A stretch of 64,000 nt of DNA, taken from positions 22,966,464 to 23,030,463 of the forward strand of contig CM046296.1 of assembly GCA_025267735.1 (NCBI GenBank), read 5' to 3'. The DNA comes from Mactra quadrangularis. Taxonomy: Eukaryota; Mollusca; Bivalvia; Venerida; Mactridae. Shown here piece after piece: positions 57,401-64,000 of this stretch. The translations under genes were made by a program, and so were the position numbers. The notes under the pieces are model-generated. The model was not told where the DNA came from. It saw only the letters and a list, made by a program, of their open reading frames with translations, and did not search any database. Each line of letters begins with the position of its first letter. The first letter of the stretch is position 1.

Positions 57401-60004
57401 TCAAAGTTGTTTTATAAATAGATGTAATTTGGATCTCAAATTTATAGGTTAACCGTTCATGTCCAGGCGGTACAAACAAAGTTTGTTTCACATTATTGCT
57501 GAAATGCAAAAATAAAATATATAAGCAGATTTTCATTGTGCCACAAAAAAATCCAAGTTTTTGAATTCCAGATGTACAAAATGAAGTTTCTTGCTGAAAG
57601 TAAGAAACAGTCAGATTGAATCTATTGTTCATGTTATTGTTCTTTGTACAATAGATTTTATTCCAGTTTTGTTCCACAAGGGTACATCTGTACAAACAAA
57701 GTTTTTTTTGCTGGAAAAAGTTTTGAATTAAATCTGTAGTTACATTGTAGATCATTTGAGTTTGTATTGTTTGATTCCCTTTAATATTTTTGTATATATA
57801 TCTGATATACATTGCCTGGTTTGTTTTGGTTAATGGAACTCCTATATTTCAAAATATTCCCATATAGATGTGCATTTATAAAGGAGACAGAATGGGAAGG
57901 GTTGTTTTTATTAAGTATTTTAATATTTCAAAGTAATGATTATTTATTTTTTTGTAATAATTTTATTAAGTATTATTTCGTTTTTACAAAGTTTTACTTT
58001 GTTTTTAAGATATGTTATTTAAATTAAACTATTTAAAACTATATTAATTCATGAAAGAAAATGCACTCACTGCGAAACATGGCAGACTGACTGACAAATC
58101 CAGTTAAAAATAGAAGATCCGTCTAGATCTGCAGGTTTAAAGAACCAATTGTCTGGCAAAAAAATTAATCTCATATACACAGTTTTAAATAAGCCAAAAT
58201 ATGTAAAAAGTCTTTGGTTTAGTAACTCACTTGGTTTGGTCCTGTAAAAGTTTGATCTTTACAGGACCTTCTGTCCTGTAATAAACTGTTGAGTTTAGGG
58301 TGACTGAAAATGTCTTATGAATGTACATTTACTCGTATTTGTATAATATATTGATGTATAACAGGCTTCATGTACAGGCTGTAAATGATGTGTATGTATA
58401 TTTTTATGTCTATGTCTATGTTATAATTATATAATCTTTTATTTCTGTACTACAAATTGTCTTTTTCTAATACTAAACTCATAGAATTTTATTTAAGAAA
58501 TAACATACACTTGTCTATATTTTATTGTAGAATCAATCTCCATAAACAGATATCCTGTAGAGCAGGATATCCTGTAGATCTCTAAGATCTCAGTGGAGGG
58601 TCACGTTGAGATAACCTTTAATATGTCGACCAATCAATGCCTAGCTTTCATCTAGACGAAACACTATTAAGAACATTTTTATTTCGTTATTTCTGTTTTA
58701 AGACCAAGGTTTGCCAGCTAATTTAACAGCCGTATTATTCACAGTCTGCGATTGGACGGCTCATTTCAAATTGTGTGACGTAAACAAGTTACTAATCATA
58801 ATAATTTCGTCATGATTATTATGATGAGAAAAGGTCAGCTGAACGTGACTCTCGTATGAAAACGACAAGATCTAAATTAGCGAATAGGCGAGCAGAAAAT
58901 TTTAGATCAGGTTTTTAATCAGATTGTTGTAGAATAAAACATGAGCAACTAATTAAAGTAGTCCATCATGTTCTTTTCATTGCATTAAAAAAAAAAAAAT
59001 TTGACCATTATGTTTTAGAAAAGAGAGGTTAAATTATAACAGCTGTGTATGTGTTCAATCTCAAAATATAGATATACCATTTTATATAGAGTGAAAAGCA
59101 CATTTCTATGTTAGAATTTGATATTATATATTTTAATATTGAGGTGCTTTTATTTTGATAAATTTATTTGATTATAGAATGTGATATCTTGTAGATCTGG
59201 ATTGTGAGTGATCAGACTTTATATAGTTTACAAATTTTGCAATAGTTCTTATTCTGAACTCTGATTTATGTGTTTTTCCAGCTGAACAAGGTTTGTTATA
59301 CTGGAGGAATTCATGAAGAAAGAAGTTCATTTTGAATATTATTGCCGAAAAGTATGCAACACAGATTAAATCCAATTGTTCTGTGTACACATTTTTTTTT
59401 CAACTTTGTCGCACCAGTGCAAACAAAGTTTTCAGCTGGAAGAACCCATCAACTTGAGTTCTGAATCAAATTTCTTCTTACAACATTTTAGAGTTGGATT
59501 TATAACTATGATATATCAAAGTAATACTAAGGGTTGGGCAAATCACCAACTTTTTTTGAAACGGGTGTTTTTTATGGCCAAATGATGCACTGAATCCGAA
59601 TATGACCTACGGTGAAGTTTTAGGTTCACTTTTTGCAAAAATTCAAAATGGCTGCCAAAATGGCCGATTTTGGTCAAGTAGGACCATTTTATATTGTCAC
59701 CATAGCTTGTAATATATCATTTTAATAACCAAATTCCAAAGAACCAAAATCGGCCATTTTGGCAGCCATTTTGAATTTTCGCAAAAAGTGAACCTAAAAG
59801 GTCATGGTAGAAAATTTTAATTGTGATATTCAGACTCAGCACATAATTTAACCATAAAAAACACCCATTTGGTTTGCACCTTTTAAAAAAGTTACTATTT
59901 GCCCAAGTCTAGTAATACCTGTATAATTGTATGAATGTATAAAACTTCTACTTGTGTTTTAGCATGAGACATTCAGCTTCCAGCAGTGCCATTCTCTCAC
60001 ACAG
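33406..60004 (+). CDS. KATNAL2: Katanin p60 ATPase-containing subunit A-like 2 (5' part, exons 1-5)
   Basis: Exons 33406-33459, 49241-49311, 50100-50266, 57244-57277 and 59963-60004 join in frame to encode the first 122 residues. Start [18 protein letters not shown] parallels the remembered vertebrate start MELSYQ...HQAREA. Exon 2 [20 protein letters not shown] and exon 3 ([20 protein letters not shown], then VKFAKYPKI) match KATNAL2 nearly residue for residue, including the LisH dimerisation motif (about 25-57). KATNAL2 belongs to the AAA microtubule-severing katanin family, with reported roles in spermatid and ciliary microtubules. The full protein is about 530 residues, so the Walker and AAA regions lie beyond the window. 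Exons 4 and 5 rest on splice sites and frame only. The introns are very large (15.8, 0.8, 7.0, 2.7 kb) and transposon-rich. Confidence 0.92.
33460..35771. other. KATNAL2 intron 1, first part; nothing recognised
   Basis: AT-rich intron sequence with no repeat boundary or exon that I can support. Short open frames at 34675-34884 and 35124-35505 lack splice context. Confidence 0.45.
35772..35976. mobile_element. About 205-bp MITE, family A copy 2 (reverse)
   Basis: Reverse-complement match to 12511-12718: CAGAGCTTTTTTTCAGTACT at the left, AAGGAAAAAAAGGCCTG at the right, with the same GCGCCTGTTAAC and TTTGGGGAAA blocks. Confidence 0.8.
35977..38648. other. KATNAL2 intron 1; nothing recognised except one possible family C end
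   Basis: A CAGGGCTTGAAAATGACTTT near 38312 resembles the left end of family C elements, but I found no matching right end. No exon supported. Confidence 0.4.
38649..38945. repeat. Single-unit copy of the dispersed element at 26858-28170
   Basis: Same start (TTAGCCAGATTTTTTAACGA) and same end (GCGGCTTTAATGTGGTTTAC, ACATTACATTTCTTG), with one internal unit where the other copy has five. Confidence 0.75.
38946..40122. other. KATNAL2 intron 1; nothing recognised
   Basis: Very AT-rich, with no open frame or repeat boundary noted. Confidence 0.45.
40123..41394. mobile_element. hAT-type non-autonomous element, 1272 bp, 8-bp duplication
   Basis: Inverted ends CAGGCGCGTATCTA at 40123 and 41394. Exact target duplication TTAATATT at 40115-40122 and 41395-41402. 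Subterminal GTGCGTAA words occur at the right end. No transposase frame of useful length exists. It contains the palindromic insertion at 40944-41017. Confidence 0.88.
40944..41017. mobile_element. 74-bp perfect palindrome bounded by an 8-bp duplication
   Basis: Two 37-bp arms meet with no spacer at 40980/40981 and match without a mismatch (outer ends CACAGGTGACTGACTC). TACTGGAG lies exactly on each side (40936-40943 and 41018-41025). It looks like a minimal inverted-repeat element made only of two ends, inserted into a larger hAT-type element. Confidence 0.9.
41403..42545. other. KATNAL2 intron 1; nothing recognised
   Basis: AT-rich sequence without supported features. Confidence 0.4.
42546..42741. 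mobile_element. Short pogo/Tigger-like MITE
   Basis: Starts CAGTAAAACCTCTCTTGAAC and ends in a looser inverted counterpart (GGGGTTATTATGTATACTG). Internal TGTAGAGG-type words repeat near both ends. TA is present on the right but not cleanly on the left, so boundaries are approximate. Confidence 0.5.
42736..42884. repeat. Tandem duplication of about 80 bp
   Basis: ACTGTACCATTGAATTCATT and the 40 following bases are repeated after about 80 bp with almost no change, immediately at the right edge of the pogo-like element. Confidence 0.85.
43398..43433 (+). CDS. Candidate alternative KATNAL2 first exon (a)
   Basis: ATG plus eleven codons ([12 protein letters not shown]) directly followed by a donor AAG|GTATGA at phase 0, the phase needed for exon 2. 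No acceptor is seen upstream. It could equally be chance. Confidence 0.3.
44008..44288. mobile_element. hAT-like MITE, family B copy 2
   Basis: AGGGTTCAACACTAACAGTG at the left and CAGTAAGTGTAATACCCTG at the right are inverted. AATAAT is present on both sides. Interior GGATCC/GGGATTC words match the other family B copies. Confidence 0.75.
44383..44992. mobile_element. Tc1/mariner-type MITE, 610 bp, carrying a nested insertion
   Basis: Inverted ends CACTGCCCTCCAAAAGTTCC at both sides with TA flanks. The hairpin-ended element at 44471-44705 interrupts it. Without that insert it would be about 375 bp, close to the 380-bp relative at 14266-14645. Confidence 0.88.
44471..44705. mobile_element. 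Hairpin-ended short dispersed element, copy 4, nested
   Basis: Begins ATACCCCGCTTCGAAGAAGA and ends GCGGGGGTATCGCTAG. Same orientation as 29262-29565, but it stops about 35 bp earlier than the other copies. Confidence 0.8.
44993..46339. other. KATNAL2 intron 1; nothing recognised
   Basis: AT-rich, no repeat boundary recognised. Confidence 0.4.
46340..46393 (+). CDS. Candidate alternative KATNAL2 first exon (b)
   Basis: ATG and 17 more codons ([18 protein letters not shown]) end in a consensus donor GAA|GTAAGT at phase 0, matching exon 2. A TTTTCAG lies 17 bp upstream of the ATG, so it could also be an internal exon with an untranslated leader. As an internal coding exon in this frame it would meet a stop (TAA) before the ATG. 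Confidence 0.4.
46466..46740 (-). repeat. tRNA-derived SINE, minus orientation (left half of an inverted pair)
   Basis: Body and tail of the family at 9843-10155 (TTGGGTTTAATGCCTTAGCA, GATTTTAGCTGTTAACCAGT). The B-box region is damaged (GGGAATTAAACCCACAAACC), and the tRNA head is missing. Confidence 0.8.
46752..46915 (+). repeat. tRNA-derived SINE, plus orientation (right half of an inverted pair)
   Basis: Same family in opposite orientation, missing the head: GTAACTGGTTAACAGCTAAA, TGATATGACCTATACAATG and the tail GTGTTAAACCTAAAATCAAC. Confidence 0.8.
46916..47814. other. KATNAL2 intron 1; nothing recognised
   Basis: No supported feature. Confidence 0.4.
47815..48093. mobile_element. hAT-like MITE with a C25 homopolymer
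   Basis: Ends CAGAGGCAGATCCAGGA at the left and, inverted, CATGGGCAGATCCAGC at the right. AAGTA flanks both sides. A run of about 25 C at 48053-48077 sits next to the right end; its length may be inaccurate. Confidence 0.7.
48094..49240. other. End of KATNAL2 intron 1; solitary repeat end at about 49043
   Basis: CTAGGACTGTCACAATTATT near 49043 resembles the ends of the elements at 50368 and 60111, but no partner end was found nearby. The minus-strand frame at 48120-48461 (113 codons) has no recognised motif and is low complexity. Confidence 0.4.
49241..49311 (+). CDS. KATNAL2: KATNAL2 coding exon 2 (LisH first half)
   Basis: Acceptor TAATTTCAG, donor G|GTAAGT, phase 0 in and 2 out. Encodes [20 protein letters not shown] and HEEG. 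A 205-bp MITE lies only 56 bp after its donor. Confidence 0.93.
49368..49576. mobile_element. About 205-bp MITE, family A copy 3
   Basis: CAGGGCTTTTTTTCCTTACA at the left and TACTGAAAGAAACCCT at the right, with the same interior blocks as 12511-12718. It lies in KATNAL2 intron 2. Confidence 0.78.
50100..50266 (+). CDS. KATNAL2: KATNAL2 coding exon 3 (LisH second half and conserved [12 protein letters not shown] block)
   Basis: Acceptor TTTTACAG, donor GTG|GTAAGG. Encodes [20 protein letters not shown] and the conserved [20 protein letters not shown] segment, the strongest family signature in the window. Confidence 0.95.
50368..50778. mobile_element. hAT-like element whose interior is a minisatellite
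   Basis: Inverted ends TAGGACCGTCATAATTAT at 50368 and TAGGACTGTCATAACTAT (reversed) at 50778. Flanks GATTTAA and GATTTTTAA are similar but not exact. Almost everything between the ends is a tandem repeat. Confidence 0.7.
50395..50745. repeat. Minisatellite, about 36-bp unit, nine to ten copies
   Basis: Unit of the form AATCACTGATTCTAATAAAT then TTCAAGCAATG, with small substitutions between copies. Adjacent copies near 50560-50640 are almost the same. Confidence 0.9.
50876..51262. repeat. Dispersed element, family D, full-size copy (reverse of 58530-58925)
   Basis: GATTAAAACCCGATCTAAAA, CTCATCATAATATTAATGAC, GTGTTTCGTCTAGATGAAAG and GGATATCTGTTTACGGAGAT are shared, in the opposite orientation, with 58530-58925. 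The ends also form the short copy at 1803-1893. No inverted termini found. Confidence 0.75.
51263..51659. other. KATNAL2 intron 3; nothing recognised
   Basis: No supported feature. Confidence 0.4.
51660..52936. mobile_element. Pogo-like non-autonomous transposon, 1277 bp, TA duplication
   Basis: Left end CAGTCCATTTGCGTTCGCTC and inverted right end CAGTCCATTCGCCTTCGCTC, with TA on both sides. Subterminal CTCGAG-rich sequence is found at both ends. No transposase seen. A second inverted-repeat element is nested at about 52490-52805. Confidence 0.82.
52490..52805. mobile_element. Nested inverted-repeat MITE, about 315 bp
   Basis: Arms of about 40 bp: CATTCGGAACAACCTCGGCG near 52501 and, reversed, CATTCGGAACTACCTCGGCG near 52790, continuing into GATC(A/T)TCTACG. 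The open frame at 52495-52782 covers this element and is not a gene. Confidence 0.75.
53618..53984. mobile_element. hAT-like MITE, family C copy
   Basis: CAGGGCTCGAAATGCAAGTG at the left and AAATTCGTGCCCTG at the right. TTTTATTTCAACTC occurs in inverted form just inside both ends. Flanks ATTATAAC and ATGATAAT are only partly alike. Confidence 0.7.
54305..54518. mobile_element. Foldback element with about 60-bp arms, family E
   Basis: Left arm TAAAATAGACCTAATCAGGA and on through GGCGGTACAAACAAAGTTTT. The right arm is its inverse, ending CTATTTTA at 54518. Related inverted structures are at 57333-57745 and 59248-59475. Confidence 0.7.
54753..55093. mobile_element. GC-richer inverted-repeat MITE, about 340 bp
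   Basis: TAATGCCGCAGTCCCATAAA at the left and, inverted, TAATGCAGTCCCATAAAC at the right. The inner sequence (GCACGGCGCCCGTACGGTGC) is unusually GC-rich for the region. Confidence 0.68.
55094..57243. other. KATNAL2 intron 3, 3' part; nothing recognised
   Basis: Extremely AT-rich. A short palindromic stretch ATATGTCACATGTATATGTG and its inverse lies at about 56290-56328. No exon supported. Confidence 0.45.
57244..57277 (+). CDS. KATNAL2: KATNAL2 probable exon 4
   Basis: 34 bp between TAATTTCAG and GTAAAT. Phase fits exon 3 (one base carried over) and gives [11 protein letters not shown], a basic linker like that after the LisH region in relatives. The linker is poorly conserved, so support is splice sites plus frame. 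Confidence 0.62.
57333..57745. repeat. Family E inverted structure, composite
   Basis: Outer arms TTTTTCCAGCTGAAAATGGT near 57353 and, reversed, TTTTTCCAGCAAAAAAAACT near 57700. An internal GGCGGTACAAACAAAGTTTG near 57466 matches 54357. The minus-strand frame at 57327-57812 runs through this repeat and is not considered a gene. Confidence 0.55.
58530..58925. repeat. Dispersed element, family D, full-size copy
   Basis: Reverse-complement relative of 50876-51262, starting AATCAATCTCCATAAACAGA and ending GATCAGGTTTTTAATCAGAT. A short GATATCCTGTAGA block is duplicated near its left end. Confidence 0.75.
59248..59475. repeat. Family E foldback copy
   Basis: GTGTTTTTCCAGCTGAACAA near 59270 and the inverse (GTTTTCAGCTGGAAGAACCC) near 59430, with GAACTCTGAT and GAGTTCTGAATC outside them. 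Confidence 0.6.
59528..59910. mobile_element. Foldback hAT-type element, 383 bp, perfect 8-bp duplication
   Basis: AGTAATAC lies exactly on both sides (59520-59527 and 59911-59918). Long arms: a 55-bp core (TTCAAAATGGCTGCCAAAAT inside) at 59620-59674 is inverted at 59743-59797 with about one mismatch, and looser complementarity continues to the termini (GGGTTGGGCAAAT). No coding capacity. It ends 52 bp before probable KATNAL2 exon 5. Confidence 0.85.
59963..60004 (+). CDS. KATNAL2: KATNAL2 probable exon 5
   Basis: 42 bp between GTGTTTTAG and GTTTGA. Takes two bases from exon 4 and reads [14 protein letters not shown] before ending in phase 2. Low-complexity linker, so tentative. The next exon was not found before the window ends. 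Confidence 0.55.
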
Positions 60005-60110
60005 GTTTGATTACAATGGTCTCAATGTTATAAAACAGTGTTTTTAATCACATCAATTAATAGTTATAACTTGTGAACATTGACTTGAGACAAAATATTT
60101 GATTTTAATT

Positions 60111-60453
60111 TAGAGCTGTCATTGATTGGGCTCAAAGCGTATCAAAGATATCGTTATATAGAGAAATAATGGATGTATATTTTTCATGGCTACAGAAATG
60201 CAACAATGTACCATCTGTGGAATAAAGCTATTTGGTCAATGGGGTGCAGTCAATGTTTTAGACGTATCTGTTCATATTATGACTGTGCACCAGTCCTGTT
60301 TCCGCTCTGGATAGGTTTGTCTTGCAAATTTTGACACTTTTATTTATTTACCTATATATGCTTTATTGTCCATATTTCAAAATGCATATTGATAATTGAT
60401 CGAAAAAAGTATCTACATTTACATGGAAATCCTTGGAATCGATGACAGCCCTA
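60111..60453. mobile_element. hAT-type MITE, 343 bp, perfect 8-bp duplication
   Basis: Ends TAGAGCTGTCATTGATT and, inverted, TAGGGCTGTCATCGATT. TTTTAATT is found exactly on both sides (60103-60110 and 60454-60461). The ends are related to those of 50368-50778. Confidence 0.88.
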
Positions 60454-60565
60454 TTTTAATTTCATTTACTTTCATTAAATAAGCTGAAAATATTGTTTGT
60501 ATAGGATAACTTGAGACTAACTTACAGGATATTCTGTGTCCACAATGTCTCATGTCGTCCTAAAC

Positions 60566-60853
60566 CAGGGTTCAACACTTACTGTTTTACCAGGGATCCT
60601 GAAGGAATCCCTAGTCAGTTTTTCAGAGATTTATCTTTAATATAAGGGATTCCTCCAATAATAGACAAAACAATAAAATACAGACAGATTTAAGTTACAA
60701 TTTATGGTATACAATTCATGGGAGCTCAATTTTATGTAAGAGCAGGGCATTTTTTAGGGATCCAGAAGGAACTCCTAGCTAAGCATCACTGGGATTCCTC
60801 CCAAAGTTTTTGGGATCCTTGGAATATCAGGACACTGTAAGTGTCGAACCCTG
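60566..60853. mobile_element. hAT-like MITE, family B copy 3
   Basis: CAGGGTTCAACACTTACTG at the left and its inverse (AGTGTCGAACCCTG) at the right, with CCTAAAC on both sides. Interior GGGATCC and GGGATTCCTCC words are shared with copies at 26177 and 44008. Confidence 0.82.
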
Positions 60854-62095
60854 CCTAAACAAGCATATTAGCTTTGTTACTGAAGCATGATATGATATGT
60901 GTTTATCTGTCTCGGGTCAATTCAGACAAGCTATATTCAACATTGGTCTAGATGTATGTTTCTTTGTGATGCAGGTGTTGGCTACAATGTCCTTATGTTG
61001 GAATATAGGGATTAACTTGAAATATTATTTGGGGTTTTGTGTTAGGTTCATTCACCATTCTGTATTAAAACACGTAACCAATGTACCAGGCATGTATGTA
61101 GCAAGTCTGACACATCAACATCATCACCATCATCATCATGGTCTGGTTTAGTTTGGTACAGGCCGTTGATTATACCTCTGGCAAGGGTGAGGTCCGTCTG
61201 TCTTGTCTGGATCAGAGCCTTCCTTCTAATGTCTGACGGTCCTGAGGATTGTTGCCATCTATTTTAAGTTTGAGCAGATCACAATTGACCAGTTGATTCC
61301 AGGTAAACTTTGATCTGCCTTGGCCACTGTGCGCGTAAACAGATACCTGATAAACCACTGTCCTAGGATCTCCTTACAAGCCATTGGGGCCATGTTCTGA
61401 TAACTTCTGACCCTGATGTTATCTTATGACTTGATTATTAATGCTTGATGGTTACTTTGGAAAATCTTTGTCCTATCATGACCTTTCTTATCATAAACTC
61501 TGGTTTATATCTTTAAGTGATTAGAATTTTTCGAAATTATTAAATAGTTGAACATTGTGCATTATGAATGTACAAGAACATGATATTTAAAGTTGATAAC
61601 TTTATGCCTTGAAAAGTTTGGCTTTGTCACAGACTATTTTATAACTTTGAGACCTAACTTCATATTGTAATGTAGGATTGTAGAATGCACTAGGGATAAG
61701 TTCTAAGGATGTTAAAATGTGCTAACTACATGTTCTGTATTGTGTCTATAAAAAATAAGTAGCGGTGTAATGCCTGCCTGCTGAGTCAATGTCGCTTGCA
61801 TTTTTGTGTACAAGAATGTATTTAGTCACCATGAAATGATTTAAGCTTTGACAGTTGAAAAAAAACAGCCTATACCTTACTCTTACTGTTATCCAGTCAA
61901 AGATGATAATTTTGGTTCAAAGTGCTTAAAAATTGAAAATTTTACCCTTGATAAGTACATGTTGTACTAGACTTTCTGTTGAACCATGTTAAGAGATCAT
62001 AGTAAAGCTATTGTTACTGTTGCAATGTGTATTTGATGTTTAAGGAACTAGACTGTAGTTTTAAAATTAACTGTTCATAGTGACTCAGGTGAAAT
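60854..62095. other. No exon supported; after KATNAL2 exon 5
   Basis: A short (CAT)n run near 61117-61139 yields a histidine run in one frame. The frame at 60897-61151 has no splice or homology support. The next KATNAL2 exon was sought here and not found. Confidence 0.4.
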
Positions 62096-62232
62096 GATAG
62101 CCATGCTTGACCATCATACTCGATACATCATGGTCAACCATCAAATACTGCAGTGGAATATGCTACAGAGTATGACCATGGTATTATGACCATGATCTAC
62201 TATGGTAGACCATGCTAGACTATGGTCACATG
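62096..62232. repeat. Cluster of ATGGTC / GACCAT words in both orientations
   Basis: GACCAT and its complement ATGGTC, or near variants, occur about ten times in 137 bp, including ATGACCATGGTATTATGACC. The words are irregularly spaced and not a simple tandem. Confidence 0.6.
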
Positions 62233-62407
62233 GCCTTCGCAGGGACATTAAGTTTTTAGTCAATGAACATGATAGTAAACTTCAGTTATAGAAGTGAATA
62301 TTTTAGCTTGTGGTTAATTTATTTGCAATTTTTATCACCATTTATTTCTTAAAGAATCACCACATAAAACTAAGCTGATATAAACTTTGATGTTACATAA
62401 TAACTTG

Positions 62408-62573
62408 CAGGGCTTGACATTAATAATTTAGAAAGTAGGTTGAGCGGTTGGACAGCCAGTTATATATTTCTCTTACCCAAACTAAAATTTAATGTTTAAT
62501 AGCAGTAACAAGTTGCCCAAACCCAAATGAAGGTGGTCAGGGGCTATCGGACAATCTTTAATGTCGAGTCCTA
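62408..62573. mobile_element. hAT-like MITE, family C short copy, about 166 bp
   Basis: CAGGGCTTGACATTAATAAT at the left and TTTAATGTCGAGTCCT at the right. Includes AGGGGCTATCGGACAA near the right end. Confidence 0.75.
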
Positions 62574-62741
62574 AACTTGTATCCAATTACTTAACAATTG
62601 AAGATAGTAAAAGATTAATTTGATACACAAGTAGTTTAATCTTATGTTGAATATTTTAGTCATTATTAAAGCTAGTACTTAATGTTAGGGCTATTGTATA
62701 CAATATAATGTTATAGTTTTAGATAAGTATTGTAAACATGT

Positions 62742-62980
62742 CAGAAGTTGTCTGTCCTTATATATATACCAAAAGTTGTTTCCCTTTAGATCAGAAGTTA
62801 TCTGTCATTATATAGGCTAAAAGTTGTGTCCCTTTAGATCAGAAGTTATCTGTCATTATATAGGCTAAAAGTTGTCTCCCTTTAGATCAGAAGTTATCTG
62901 TCATTATATATGCTAAAAGTTGTCTCCATTTCAGAAGTTGTCTTTCTTTACTTACCAGAAGTTGTTTCCCTTTAGACCAG
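62742..62980. repeat. Minisatellite, about 54-bp unit, four to five copies
   Basis: Unit GATCAGAAGTTATCTGTCAT then TATATAGGCTAAAAGTTGTC and TCCCTTTA, with the middle copies almost exact and the outer copies degraded. Confidence 0.88.
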
Positions 62981-63717
62981 TAGAATGTTGTATTGTACAG
63001 ATATTGTTCTATTATCTACACTGTGTATGAAACATTTGATTGAATGTTGATAAGCATTACCTCCCTTGAATTTCTTAAAATAAAAAATCTAACTGACATA
63101 TTTAATAAATTGTTATAGCTCAGTTTGATTTTTATGGAATCAAAAACTGTTTATTGTTCAATATTGTGTCCAATATTATTCCAAAGGACACATTTAAGCT
63201 TCTTTTTTTGGATGTTTTTACCAAAGCTTTTAATCAAGAAATCTTTGACATGATTTTTTTACGTATTGCATGTAAGCCCTATATTGTGTTTTATTCATTG
63301 CATGGTATAGAATATGTTATCAGCTGTTGTTGTTTCAACTGGTAATATTTTTGAATGCTGAAACCTAAGTAATTTTGTATGATTATGTTGATTTAAAATA
63401 ATGAATGTTACATATCAATAAATAACATTTGTAAGCCAATTCCAATGAAAGCTGTTTAATACGATTCGTTAAATGAATTATAGTTTTGAGCAGGAACTCA
63501 AAACTGATGAAATGTTTTCTAGAATTTTATAGAATAGAAACATTTAATGATTGTTAAACATTAATTTACTTCAGTGCCTCACACAGTGGTAGAATAACAA
63601 GGTATTGTTGATAAACAAAATGCTTTATATAGAGTAGATAGCCAGCATTTATAGTAGACATATTGTGTGGTGGGGTTAAATGCTTCCAGTTCTAAATGAG
63701 ACCTTTATTGATTGCAA

Positions 63718-63935
63718 CAATGATCTCATCAATAGAGATCTCATAGTGATCTTATTGTGATCTCAATATATAGTGTCTGTATGATTTCATTGGGATCTCA
63801 ACATGATCACACATTTATGACTGCATGATCTCACATAGTGATCTCATTATGATAATATTATGATAATATTGAGTGTTCTGATTTTTGAGTATGATCTCAA
63901 AATGATTTCTAAGAGATCTTAAAGGAGCTTAAATG
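63718..63935. repeat. Cluster of TGATCTCA-like octamers
   Basis: GATCTCA occurs at least seven times in about 220 bp (for example near 63722, 63738, 63761, 63793, 63830, 63840, 63893), with variable spacing and GATCTTA/GATTTCA variants between. Confidence 0.7.
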
Positions 63936-64000
63936 CTTAATTACATTATGTATATAACTTGTATACATGTATAACTAAATTGTATTTTAACTTTAACACG

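Noticed and set aside
57327..57812. 161-codon minus-strand frame, the longest otherwise unexplained one
   Set aside because: It crosses the family E inverted repeat; composition and lack of motifs fit chance in repetitive sequence.
60196..60315. Frame with CTICG and, later, HIMTVH, resembling a C2H2 finger
   Set aside because: Spacing is too long for a classical finger, it lies wholly inside the 343-bp MITE at 60111-60453, and no other fingers follow.
61117..61139. Polyhistidine-coding run
   Set aside because: A (CAT)n microsatellite in a frame without splice or homology support.

Overview
The window looks like nuclear DNA from a mollusc, most likely a bivalve. It is strongly AT-rich, its genes are split by GT-AG introns, and it is crowded with tRNA-derived SINEs, small inverted-repeat DNA transposons and tandem repeats. 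The two recognisable proteins (TMEM60 and KATNAL2) fix it as metazoan. The bivalve assignment is an inference from remembered repeat types (SINEs ending in a GTTGGGTTTAACGCC-type tail; the TATACCCCCGCTTCGAAG hairpin element) and was not checked by search.

Layout. Positions 1-21 kb hold no gene I can support. This stretch is a repeat landscape with two copies of a hairpin-ended element flanking a tandem array, a 135-bp satellite of about 16 units, several SINEs, a relic of a non-LTR retrotransposon, and pogo-like and mariner-like inverted-repeat elements. From 21.1 to 26.0 kb lie two genes in tandem on the plus strand: intronless TMEM60, and a four-exon gene for a very acidic, probably nuclear protein with weak CCDC82-like character. 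At 31.2-32.4 kb on the minus strand is the terminal exon of an unrecognised gene with nuclear-localisation-like sequence. Just beyond it, divergently oriented, KATNAL2 (katanin p60 A-like 2) starts at 33.4 kb. Its first five exons cover the LisH region and run to 60.0 kb; the AAA ATPase domain lies beyond the right edge.

The KATNAL2 introns (one of 15.8 kb) are packed with short non-autonomous DNA transposons, several bounded by perfect 8-bp target duplications. The most striking is a 74-bp perfect palindrome with its own 8-bp duplication, nested in a larger element that has its own 8-bp duplication. Two further ATG-plus-donor segments inside intron 1 share the splice phase of exon 1 and may be alternative first exons.

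The genes do not form one pathway. The likely functional links are local: a short shared upstream region between the unrecognised gene and KATNAL2, and close tandem spacing of TMEM60 with the acidic-protein gene. No CRISPR, bacterial operon, rRNA gene or intact autonomous transposase was seen.
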